Virus record (IMG/VR): IMGVR_UViG_3300020159_000830
Location: 1-21,563 of that record
Direction: 5' to 3' (one strand)
DNA: 21,563 bases
From: a virus
The notes under the pieces are model-generated. The model was not told the origin of the DNA. It saw only the letters and a list, made by a program, of their open reading frames with translations, and searched no databases. Shown here one piece after another: positions 1-9,100 of the stretch. Made by a program: the position numbers and the translations under genes. Within the stretch, counting starts at the first letter, position 1. The number at the start of each line of letters is the position of its first letter.

Positions 1-989
1 ACTACGCAATAAGGTAGCTTATAACAAGCAGCATCAAATGCCGTTTCTTCTAGAGCACCGAAGTAACAAGTAATAACAGGCGTATTATAATATAGCGACT
101 CTAGAGTAGAAATGCCAAAGGTTTCTGGGAAGTCAGCTGGGTAAATCATGTAAGATGCGTCGCAAAGAATGTCAGCGATCTCTGATTGCTTAATGACCCC
201 TGTAAAGTTAATGTCAGGGTTATTAGCAACCATCTCGCGCCATTCGATCTCTTGCTGGTCCGGCGCGTGATCTGAACGCATGCGGTAGTAACCGCCGATG
301 ATAGTTAATTTAGCACCGGGTATCATCTCACGAATGCGAGGCCATACTTTGTATACTAGAGGGCGCATACCTTTAGTAACAGACGAATTGTAAACAAAGT
401 GATTAGGGTCTTTTTTAGTAATGTCAACCCAGTCATGGTACTTTGTCATACCATTACGAGTAATGAACATATACTTCTTCATGACTTCAAACATACGACG
501 CTTACCATGATCGCATGTTGACACATACACTGAATGCCAGTCAGAGAGCGTGAATATTTCGTTAATATAGCCGTTGAGAAGGAAATCTTCAATTAGATCA
601 TCGCCATCACAGAATGTATCGTGCATCCACAATACTTTATGATTAGATCTTTGTTGAATATTAGAGAAATCTGGCATGTACGAGAACGTCTTAAAACGCT
701 CTTTCATCCATGCTGGAGCAAACGCAGCAACCGAGCGGGAGCCGATTAGAACGTCGTAGCTATCTGTTGTGCTTTCGATTTCTTGGAGTGGTCTGTACCG
801 AACGTTATCGTACGTACCAGGGCTGGTGTCGTCATGGATGCAGTCATTGAAGACCGTAACGTCGAACCCGAGCTTAGCAAGCTCGCGTGAGCAGAGAATG
901 ACAGCTGATTCCGATCCACCTAAACCTCTTTTCGTTAATGTTGTTCCATCATAACATAGACCAAATGTATCAATGAACGCAATTTTCAT
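1..989 (-). CDS. GT4-like glycosyltransferase, C-terminus cut by window edge
   Basis: Reading the minus strand from the ATG at 989 gives 329 open codons and no stop before the window edge, so the C-terminus is missing. The N-terminus (MKIAFIDTFGL, then GLGGSE at residues 22-27) matches the donor-side Rossmann start of family-4 glycosyltransferases. The C-terminal half has a GAKLTIIGG strand and a late FPETFGISTLES block. There E289 and E297 form the E-x7-E motif that binds the nucleotide-sugar donor, followed by NTPVIT. The enzyme should move a sugar from an activated nucleotide sugar to an acceptor; donor and acceptor cannot be read. In phages such enzymes modify DNA, virion proteins or the host surface. 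It is transcribed away from the fibre genes. Upstream of the start is only a weak GAGAT ribosome site. The family is confident; the substrate is unknown. Confidence 0.88.
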   Translation of the reverse strand, partial: MKIAFIDTFGLCYDGTTLTKRGLGGSESAVILCSRELAKLGFDVTVFNDCIHDDTSPGTYDNVRYRPLQEIESTTDSYDVLIGSRSVAAFAPAWMKERFKTFSYMPDFSNIQQRSNHKVLWMHDTFCDGDDLIEDFLLNGYINEIFTLSDWHSVYVSTCDHGKRRMFEVMKKYMFITRNGMTKYHDWVDITKKDPNHFVYNSSVTKGMRPLVYKVWPRIREMIPGAKLTIIGGYYRMRSDHAPDQQEIEWREMVANNPDINFTGVIKQSEIADILCDASYMIYPADFPETFGISTLESLYYNTPVITCYFGALEETAFDAACYKLPYCV

Positions 990-1010
990 TTCTATCTCAC
1001 TTTGAATTAT

Positions 1011-1018
1011 TATAAATA
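1011..1018 (+). promoter_or_regulatory. T4-type late promoter (TATAAATA)
   Basis: An exact TATAAATA octamer lies in the spacer between the divergent glycosyltransferase and the first virion gene. In T4-like phages this box, read by the gp55 sigma factor, is the sole core late-promoter element and sits about 6-13 bases before the start of transcription. That would put the start near 1024 and leave a leader of roughly 45-50 bases before the ATG at 1072. It probably drives the operon beginning with the pectin-lyase-like protein. Confidence 0.7.
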
Positions 1019-1037
1019 TAAGGTTGCATAACCATGA

Positions 1038-1051
1038 TGTGTATATACACA
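1038..1051. repeat. 14-bp perfect palindrome in the divergent spacer
   Basis: TGTGTATATACACA reads the same on both strands. It lies 20 bases after the late promoter box, inside the predicted leader of the first virion gene. Just before it, 1022-1033 can form a small hairpin (GGTT, loop GCAT, AACC). It could be a dimeric repressor site or an RNA stem in the leader; neither is shown. Confidence 0.5.
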
Positions 1052-1061
1052 GCTATTTATC

Positions 1062-1067
1062 AAGGGG
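1062..1067 (+). promoter_or_regulatory. Ribosome binding site fixing the start at 1072
   Basis: AAGGGG lies four bases before the ATG at 1072. The reading frame stays open upstream to a TTG at 1024, but only the ATG at 1072 has a good ribosome site and yields the conserved MANNQVFFKRSAVPGK N-terminus. Confidence 0.7.
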
Positions 1068-1071
1068 CCAT

Positions 1072-2706
1072 ATGGCAAACAATCAAGTATTTTTTAAGCG
1101 CAGCGCTGTACCAGGAAAAAAGCCGCTCGCTAATAATATATCACTGGGGCAGCTCGCCGTCAATACTTATGATGGCAGACTGTATACCAAGCGCTCTTAT
1201 ATTGATGAAGACAGCAACCCCGCTGAAGCTATCGTTGAGTTCGTCGGTAAAGTCCCGGTAGGTAATGCGTTTTTCGTAACCGTAAATGGTTCAGATCTCA
1301 ATGATGGTACATCTTGGGATTCCGCATTCGCAACTATTGAAAAAGCCCTTTTAGAAGCTGACGCCAGAAATGGTCTTCTAACTCTCATTGATATCGGTCC
1401 TGGCGAATACGAAACCGAGGGTACATTAGATCTTCCTGATAATTGTATGATTCGTGCTGTGCACAGAACCGTTATCATTAAACCTAAAGCAGGGTTCGCA
1501 CAACGCAACGTATTCCGTATGGGTTCAGGTTGCTTTATCGAAGGACCTCTTTTCGAAGGCTGGCAGCTTGATAGTCTTACAAATCCAACTGTAGGATTTG
1601 CTATCTCGTTCCGCCCTGGTGCTATTATCACGCGTGCACCATATGCTCACAAAATCGCTGTAAGAACACCACCAACATGGACTGCAGTTGCCCCACCGCT
1701 TGATAGTGCTAATGGTAACCCATATGTACCTGTCGGCGCTGGTGTTGTATTAGCTGATGGAGCAGTATGTTCACCATATAGTATATATCCTAACATTATG
1801 ACATGGGGCGCTACTCCTGTATCTCATAATGGTATAGGCTATCTTGCTAAAAATGGCGCGCTAATTAATGCCGTTAATGCTGTATCTATTTGGTGTCATA
1901 GACACTTTGTTGCAGCAAATGGTGGTCAGATTATTCTTTCTTCTTGCTCTACACAGTTCGGCGATTATACGCTTGTTGCTGATGGCGGTCGCTTTATTCT
2001 ATACCCGGAAGAAGTAACAATTCCATTAACTGTACAAACTAATGCTGCAAACGCTATTAATAACGCACGTACAACTATTATTAATAGTCTTTGGGGTAAT
2101 TTAGTGTCGCAAGGGTATACAACTACCTGGACCGCAGCAGATGAAGCGTATACAAGAAGCGAATCTAATACATTTTTACAGACTATGCTTTGGACTCTAC
2201 AGACTGCAAATGAAAAGCCAATGCTTGACTATGCAAAAGGGCTTTTTAATTATAACGGCAACACCGTATTCACAACAGATAAAACAGCAGCGTTTGAATA
2301 CTCATACCTATTCATGCGCGATCAAATACAAGCACTAGCAGGTGTTAACGCTAATGCTGATATTATTGTCGGCAATCTCGTTACAGCGCTAACAACATCT
2401 ATTAATACACCTACTCTAAGAATTGAACCTTCTGTTATTACAGCAATTGGTCATACCTTTACAGGAGTTTTAGCCGGTGTTGCTCTTACTAAAATACCGC
2501 CAGTGAGAAATAGTGCTACAATACAGGATAGTATCCTTGAACTAAATAATGGTAATGTTATTGCATCTGGTCAAGATGACCAGGGTAATGCTATATTCGT
2601 CGGGGGTCTTGAAATTAATGCTGATACAGGCGAGCTGGGTGGCCCGCCGTTTGAGCAAGCTGTTAATAGAATTGCTACCCGAACAGCTATCGCCAGGAGT
2701 TTTTAA
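1072..2706 (+). CDS. Virion structural protein with pectin-lyase-like fold (tail fibre or baseplate-associated)
   Basis: A 544-residue protein. The N-terminus (MANNQVFFKRSAVPGKKP, then SLGQLAVNTYDGRLY) is the opening used by many T4-like marine phage fibre and baseplate proteins. Residues about 66-90 (FFVTVNGSDLNDGTSWDSAF, then ATIEKAL) match the entry motif of parallel beta-helix, pectin-lyase-fold proteins. The middle (GCFIEG, FRPGAIITRAPY) continues a beta-helix-like pattern. The C-terminal 200 residues are Asn/Thr-rich and less recognisable. No enzymatic residues can be assigned, so a structural or receptor-contact role in the tail is inferred. The start was chosen at 1072 for its AAGGGG ribosome site. 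It is the first gene behind the late promoter and is followed two bases later by the next gene. Confidence 0.82.
   Translation: MANNQVFFKRSAVPGKKPLANNISLGQLAVNTYDGRLYTKRSYIDEDSNPAEAIVEFVGKVPVGNAFFVTVNGSDLNDGTSWDSAFATIEKALLEADARNGLLTLIDIGPGEYETEGTLDLPDNCMIRAVHRTVIIKPKAGFAQRNVFRMGSGCFIEGPLFEGWQLDSLTNPTVGFAISFRPGAIITRAPYAHKIAVRTPPTWTAVAPPLDSANGNPYVPVGAGVVLADGAVCSPYSIYPNIMTWGATPVSHNGIGYLAKNGALINAVNAVSIWCHRHFVAANGGQIILSSCSTQFGDYTLVADGGRFILYPEEVTIPLTVQTNAANAINNARTTIINSLWGNLVSQGYTTTWTAADEAYTRSESNTFLQTMLWTLQTANEKPMLDYAKGLFNYNGNTVFTTDKTAAFEYSYLFMRDQIQALAGVNANADIIVGNLVTALTTSINTPTLRIEPSVITAIGHTFTGVLAGVALTKIPPVRNSATIQDSILELNNGNVIASGQDDQGNAIFVGGLEINADTGELGGPPFEQAVNRIATRTAIARSF
2695..2699 (+). promoter_or_regulatory. 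Ribosome binding site supporting a GTG start at 2709
   Basis: A perfect AGGAG lies nine bases before the GTG at 2709, inside the end of the preceding gene. It supports GTG as the true start of the 155-residue protein. Confidence 0.65.
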
Positions 2707-2708
2707 TT

Positions 2709-3176
2709 GTGTCCAGAATAACTTGTAAGACACCATCAACAGGTAAATCCATAATCGTTTCGCAGGCAAATGTCACTACGTCATTTACCACTATTGCTGA
2801 AGCGCCGGATTTCTCTGTACCAGATCCATCAGAAAATTATTCAACAAGAGATCCTGCTGATGCGGGTAGAGCTATTCGCCCAGGTGAGGTATTTTTCGTA
2901 ACCCCTCTTGCCGCTAAAAATAAATCAGCAAACGTCGTATGGATTGAGGTTCGTCTATTTACAGAAGCTAATACTGCTATTGAATTTGGTCAGGTCGCTG
3001 TACCTCCAGGTGATACAGCATTTATTCCTATTCAGGGTCGTAGCCTATTCAAAAGAATAGCAGCTGGTACTAACGGCGATAGACTGCAGATAAGAGCAGA
3101 AGCTAATACTGTCTTTGATGTTTGGGCGGCAGCTGAAGAGAAGCTCTCAGCTGAACACATTGGAGTCACCCCATAA
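2709..3176 (+). CDS. Small virion-associated protein, function unknown
   Basis: A 155-residue protein starting at GTG, two bases after the previous stop, with AGGAG upstream. It has no signal peptide or membrane segment and looks beta-rich: strands around VFFVTPLAAKNKSANVVWIEVRLF, then FGQVAVPPGDTAFIPIQGRSLFKR, then DRLQIRAEA and FDVWAAAEEKL. This resembles small beta-sandwich proteins found among T4-like phage tail genes, but no family could be named with certainty. Its stop overlaps the start of the giant collagen-like fibre (TAATG), so the two are probably translated together. A role as connector or decoration of the fibre is an inference from position only. Confidence 0.7.
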   Translation: MSRITCKTPSTGKSIIVSQANVTTSFTTIAEAPDFSVPDPSENYSTRDPADAGRAIRPGEVFFVTPLAAKNKSANVVWIEVRLFTEANTAIEFGQVAVPPGDTAFIPIQGRSLFKRIAAGTNGDRLQIRAEANTVFDVWAAAEEKLSAEHIGVTP

Positions 3177-6100
3177 TGTCATTTTCGTTCTTATCTGGTG
3201 CCGTAAAAACTACTAATACTAACTTCACTGTTGATGGTTATATTCTACCTTCAGAAGTTGAAAAGGATCTTGGTAATCCTAGCGTAAACGGTCAGCTGCT
3301 TGCTTCTAATACAGATGGCGTCAGATATTGGACATCTAATGTTAGCATTCAGACACTTAATGCTAATGGCTCAGTCGGTAATGCAGGTCAAGCGCTTGTT
3401 AGCGATGGCGTAAATGTTTACTGGTCTAATAATACTGGTTATGTTGGATCGCAGGGTCTACAAGGCGTACAAGGTGCTACTGGATTCGTTGGTTCTCAGG
3501 GTCTACAAGGCGTTCAGGGTGCACAGGGTACGCAAGGTGTACAAGGCGCGCCAGGTTTCGTGGGATCGCAAGGCCTACAGGGCTTCCAAGGTGTTATCGG
3601 CGCGCAGGGTGCAACCGGTTTTGTTGGCTCACAAGGTCTCCAAGGCTTTCAAGGTGTTATTGGTGCGCAAGGTGTCGAGGGCGCGCAAGGCGTTCAAGGT
3701 GCACAAGGCTTCCAGGGAGCTCAGGGCTTCCAGGGTGTACAAGGTGCAACCGGGTTCGTTGGCTCGCAAGGTCTACAGGGCTTCCAAGGTGCTCAGGGTG
3801 TACAAGGTGCAACCGGGTTCGTTGGCTCGCAAGGTCTCCAAGGTACGCAAGGCGCACAAGGAGCGCAAGGCGCTACAGGATTCGTAGGCTCCCAAGGTCA
3901 ACAAGGCGTTCAGGGTGCGCAAGGCGCTCAAGGTATAGCTGGTACATCTGTAACTATTATTGACTCTGTTACTAATGTTAATGATGTTTATCCTACTGGG
4001 GGACCTAACGACCCTAATGGTTATCTAACTTATTACTACCCAAGTGCTACAATTGGTAATGGTGTCATTGACGATGCTACAGGTAACCTTTGGGTTTTCT
4101 CTGGTACAGTTTGGAATAGTGTAGGTACGATTGTTGGTCCTCAAGGCCCAGTAGGCTTTACAGGGTCACAAGGATTACAAGGCGTTCAGGGTGCACTAGG
4201 TGCTCAGGGCGTTCAAGGACCTATAGGATATACTGGCTCTCAAGGGCTTCAAGGTGTACAGGGCGCGGTTGGTGCTCAAGGGGCCCAGGGCGTCCAAGGT
4301 GTTCAAGGCGCTACTGGCTTTGTTGGTTCGCAAGGATTGCAAGGCGTCCAGGGTGCTCAAGGCGTTCAGGGTGTAATTGGTTTCACAGGTTCTCAAGGGC
4401 TCCAAGGCGCTCAGGGCGCTGTTGGTGCGCAAGGCGTTCAAGGATTTACCGGTGCTCAAGGGGCCCAGGGCGTCCAGGGAGCTCAAGGTGTTCAAGGACC
4501 TACTGGCTTTACTGGCTCACAAGGACTACAAGGTGTTCAAGGCGCGCAAGGTGCTCAAGGCTTCCAGGGAGTCATCGGTGCTCAGGGCGTTCAAGGTGTT
4601 CAGGGTGCTACTGGTTTCGTCGGTTCGCAAGGTCTACAAGGTACGCAAGGTGTTCAGGGCGCGCAAGGCGCTACAGGATTCGTTGGATCCCAAGGTCTAC
4701 AAGGTGTCCAGGGTGCTGTAGGCGCACAAGGCGTTCAGGGTGCTCAAGGCTTCCAAGGCGCGCAAGGCGTTCAAGGTGCAACTGGCTTTACTGGTTCCCA
4801 AGGTCTACAAGGCGTACAAGGGGCCCAGGGTGTTCAAGGTCCTATAGGCTTTACTGGTTCCCAAGGCTTGCAGGGAGTTCAAGGGGCACAAGGCGCGCAA
4901 GGTGTCCAGGGGGTTATCGGATTTACCGGCTCACAAGGTCTACAGGGTGTTCAAGGCGCTCAAGGCGTTCAGGGTCCGATTGGATTTACCGGTTCACAAG
5001 GCTTGCAAGGTACACAAGGTGTCCAAGGTGTTCAGGGCCCAACCGGATTCACAGGCTCTCAGGGGCTTCAAGGTACCCAAGGTGTCCAAGGTGCTCAAGG
5101 TGTTCAAGGCCCGATTGGTTTCACAGGATCGCAAGGCGTTCAGGGTGCTCAAGGCTTCCAAGGCGCGCAAGGCGTTCAGGGCGCTGTTGGTGCCCAAGGT
5201 GCCCAAGGCGTCCAGGGCGTTATTGGATTTACAGGCTCGCAAGGTGTTCAAGGTCGTGATGGTAACTTCGGCGGTGCATCATTCTACTACAAATGGATAA
5301 GTGATACCAGTAGTGTATCGATTGCCAATGGCTTTATTGAGCTTACAAATACAAATCCAACACTCTCCACGTTGGTTGGTATTTCCCCGCTTGATAGAAA
5401 TAATGTAAACATATCATCGTTTATTCAGACAATTGATGACTCAACATCAGCCATTAAGGGCTCGGTCAAGATTACTGAAGAAGCGAACAATATTAACTTC
5501 GTAATCTATAATATTACTAGCACACATACTACTGACGTTGATGGTCACTTTGATATTCCTGTAGCATACGTCTCAGGTAACTTTGTATCACCAGCTAACA
5601 ATACAAATATCGTCGCGTCGTTCCTCGTTAACGGTGACAAGGGTGAAGTAGGTCCACAAGGCCCGCAAGGTCGTCAAGGCGTTCAAGGCGTTCAAGGCGC
5701 GGTAGGTGCACAAGGTGTTCAAGGTGCACAGGGTACCCAGGGTGTCCAGGGTGTTCAAGGTGCTCCAGGCGTACAGGGAGCTACTGGCTTTACTGGTTCT
5801 CAGGGTCTTCAGGGTACTCAAGGCGTTCAGGGTGCTGTCGGTGCCCAAGGTGCCCAAGGTGTTCAAGGTCCTATCGGCTTCACAGGTTCGCAAGGTCTTC
5901 AGGGTATACAAGGTCAAATCGGTTATACCGGTTCTGCTCTTATGGGTGCAATCAATTACTCTCAAAACCTTGCACCTCAAGTAACAGTAGTTGTCTCAGC
6001 TACTAACACTGCTATTGCTACTGCTACAATTACGACAAGTGGCTCTCCTGTACAAATTATTGCATCAGGTGACGCAAATCCATTAGCAGCGGGCGGTTGG

Positions 6101-9100
6101 GGTAGACTGCAGATCTATAGAGGCGGTACACCAGTCGGTGGTATTGTGCACTATGAATCATCTGCTCCTAACGAAAATGTTCCTTATGCTCTTCAGTTTG
6201 TAGATACTCCAGGTACAGGTACATTCAATTACTCGCTTAGAGTGCTTGACATGTCAGGTGGCAATACCCAGTTCGGTGAATCATCCGGTCCTGTACTAAC
6301 AGCTGTTGAACTACAGAACGTACGTGGCTTCTCGGGTTCGCTTGGATTTACTGGATCAGTAGGTCTACAAGGCGCTCAAGGCGTTGTCGGAGCTCAGGGC
6401 GTCCAGGGAGCTCAAGGTACCCAGGGTGTACAAGGAGCTGCAGGCTTTACTGGATCTCAGGGCTTACAAGGCGTCCAGGGCGCACAGGGTGCTCAAGGCG
6501 TTATTGGTGCACAGGGTGCTCAAGGCGCCACAGGCTTCGTAGGATCTCAAGGTCTACAGGGTACCCAAGGCGTCCAAGGTGCTCAAGGTGCTACTGGTTT
6601 TGTTGGCTCACAAGGTCTGCAAGGCGCACAGGGTGTTATAGGGTTTACTGGTTCCCAGGGGCTTCAAGGACGCCAAGGATTCCAAGGTGATGTCGGTTTT
6701 GTTGGATCACAAGGTCTACAGGGACGTCAAGGCGCAACAGGCTTTACAGGATCGCAAGGTCTACAGGGTGCTCAGGGTGTCATTGGTGCTCAAGGCGCGC
6801 AAGGGGTTCAGGGAGCTCAAGGCGTACAGGGTGCAACTGGCTTTACAGGATCGCAGGGACTTCAAGGCGCTCAGGGCGTACAAGGCGCACAAGGCGTACA
6901 AGGTGCCCAGGGCGCGCAGGGCGCGCAGGGCCGCCAAGGCGACCAGGGTGTTCAAGGATTATTAGGCCGTGCAGGTGGTACATCCTTTAGATATACGTTT
7001 AATGGCTCAGCCTCAAACACTGATCCTGGCACAGGTAAGTTTACAACTAATAATAACACAGTTTCCTTTGTTACACGCTTTTATATTGATTCAACAACCT
7101 TAGATAGTGAAGATATATTAGCATACTTAGATGATATACAAAATGTTAATAGTCCTATTAAAGGTACAATATTTGCATATGATCCTAGTAATCTATCAAA
7201 GTATTTTATATTTAATATTACGGCCGTTACTGTTCAAACAGGTTACAGAGAAGTAACCGTTGCATATGTTTATTCGCCATGGGCTTCAATGACCAATGTC
7301 GAACATGTTCTTTCGTTCACTAGAGCAGGTGCAACAGGATACACAGGATCACAAGGCCTTCAAGGTGTACAGGGTGCTGTAGGTGCTCAAGGAGCGCAAG
7401 GCGTTCAGGGTATTGCAGGTGCGCAGGGCGTTCAAGGCGCTACTGGCTTCACCGGATCACAGGGTCTACAGGGCGTACAAGGTGCTACTGGTACCGGTGC
7501 ACAAGGCGCGCCTGGCTTTACTGGATCGCAGGGTCTACAGGGCGCTCAAGGCTTCCAAGGTGCTCAAGGTGTTCAGGGGCCTGTCGGTGCTCAAGGCGCG
7601 CAAGGCGTTCAGGGTATTCTTGGTGCGCAAGGCCCAACAGGTGCTCCCGGCGCTCAAGGTGCACAGGGCGTACAAGGAGCTCCTGGTGCTCAAGGTGCTC
7701 AGGGTGTTCAAGGTGTACCTGGACCGATTGCAGGATCAACTACACAAGTCATCTTCAATGATGGTGGTGTGGCTAACGGCTCGCCTAACTTTACATTCAA
7801 CAAAGCAACTAACTTACTAACAGTTGCTGGCCCGGCTACTATTACTGGTAACCTTACAGTTACAGGTACGCAGACTGTTGTTAACTCTAACATCATTGCA
7901 ATCGGCGATGCGATTCTTGTACTGAATAGTGATATTCCGTTCAACATTGCACCAACTGAAAATGCTGGTATTGAAATCAATCGTGGTTCATCTGCTAACG
8001 CTCAGTTTATCTGGGATGAAACAAACGATAGATGGACAACAAATACAGCGCCGTTTAATTCTGGCAATACAACCATCACTGGCTTTGCAACAGTAACCGC
8101 TGCTAGAGGTGGTGTTGCTGCTCCTACTGCAGGTCAGAATAACTCAGCTCTATACGTGACTAATGCTGATCCTGCATATGGTATGCTATTTGGTGTTAAC
8201 CCATCAACAGGCGCAGGATTTATTCAATCGCAACGTACAGACGGTACAGCTACTACCTATAATTTGATACTTAACCCGACAGGCGGTAATATTGGTATAG
8301 GTACAACCTCACCTACTCTTCCACTGGTAGTTTCAAATGGAGGCGCTAGTGGGCTTGAGTTTCACCACAGCGGCGGCGTGGGTAGTGGTACGTACATTCA
8401 GTCATATAATCGCTCAACTGCAGCATATGTGCATAATACTAACTACGCACTGTCACATACTTGGTATGCTGGGGCAACCCGCGCTGTTGATCTTGACAGT
8501 AGTGGGGTTGTTCTTATCAACCGTACAAGCACATCAGGTTATGGTAAACTGAATGTTGACGGTGGTGCAGATTTCACTGGCGGAAATGTTTTAATATGTC
8601 GCGATTCAGGTAACGTTGCTATTGGTACAACAACAACCTCGGTACAAAAATTACATATAGCTGGGCTTATCAACTCAAGCGATGGCTCGGCATCTAGATC
8701 TGTCATTGGGTGGACTTCAGCGACCACATGGGGTGGGGCAGGTCTTCAGTTAATTAACGTTGATAATAGTAATTTAATATTAGGAACTAATAATACAGGT
8801 AGATTGCTTATTGATACTAACGGCAACGTAGGTATTGGTACAAGTACCCCTGGGTACAAACTAGAAGTCAACGGCTCGTTCGCTGCAACAACTAAGTCGT
8901 TCGTTATCAATCACCCAACCAAGCCAGATATGAAGCTACGTTATGGATCGCTCGAAGGTCCAGAGAATGGTGTATACGTTCGCGGTAGGTTGAAGGATTC
9001 GAATGAGATTGTTTTACCTGATTACTGGACAGGTCTTGTTGACGAAGAGTCAATTACAGTAAACCTAACACCAATTGGCAAGCATCAGAAGCTTTCTGTA

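Noticed and set aside
769-954. A short plus-strand open frame of 61 codons
   Set aside because: It lies opposite the well-supported glycosyltransferase frame and encodes nothing recognisable.
1009-1014. Reverse-strand TATAAT as a sigma-70 promoter for the glycosyltransferase
   Set aside because: No -35 element at the right distance; the AT-rich late box overlaps it and explains the match.
1024-1071. Extended start (TTG at 1024) for the first virion protein
   Set aside because: The added 16 residues would begin at the predicted transcription start and lack a ribosome site. The ATG at 1072 has AAGGGG and the conserved N-terminus.
3437-5269. Possible CRISPR or satellite array in the repeat region
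   Set aside because: Repeats are in-frame, variable in spacing and encode Gly-X-Y triplets. There are no constant repeats with unique spacers and no cas genes.
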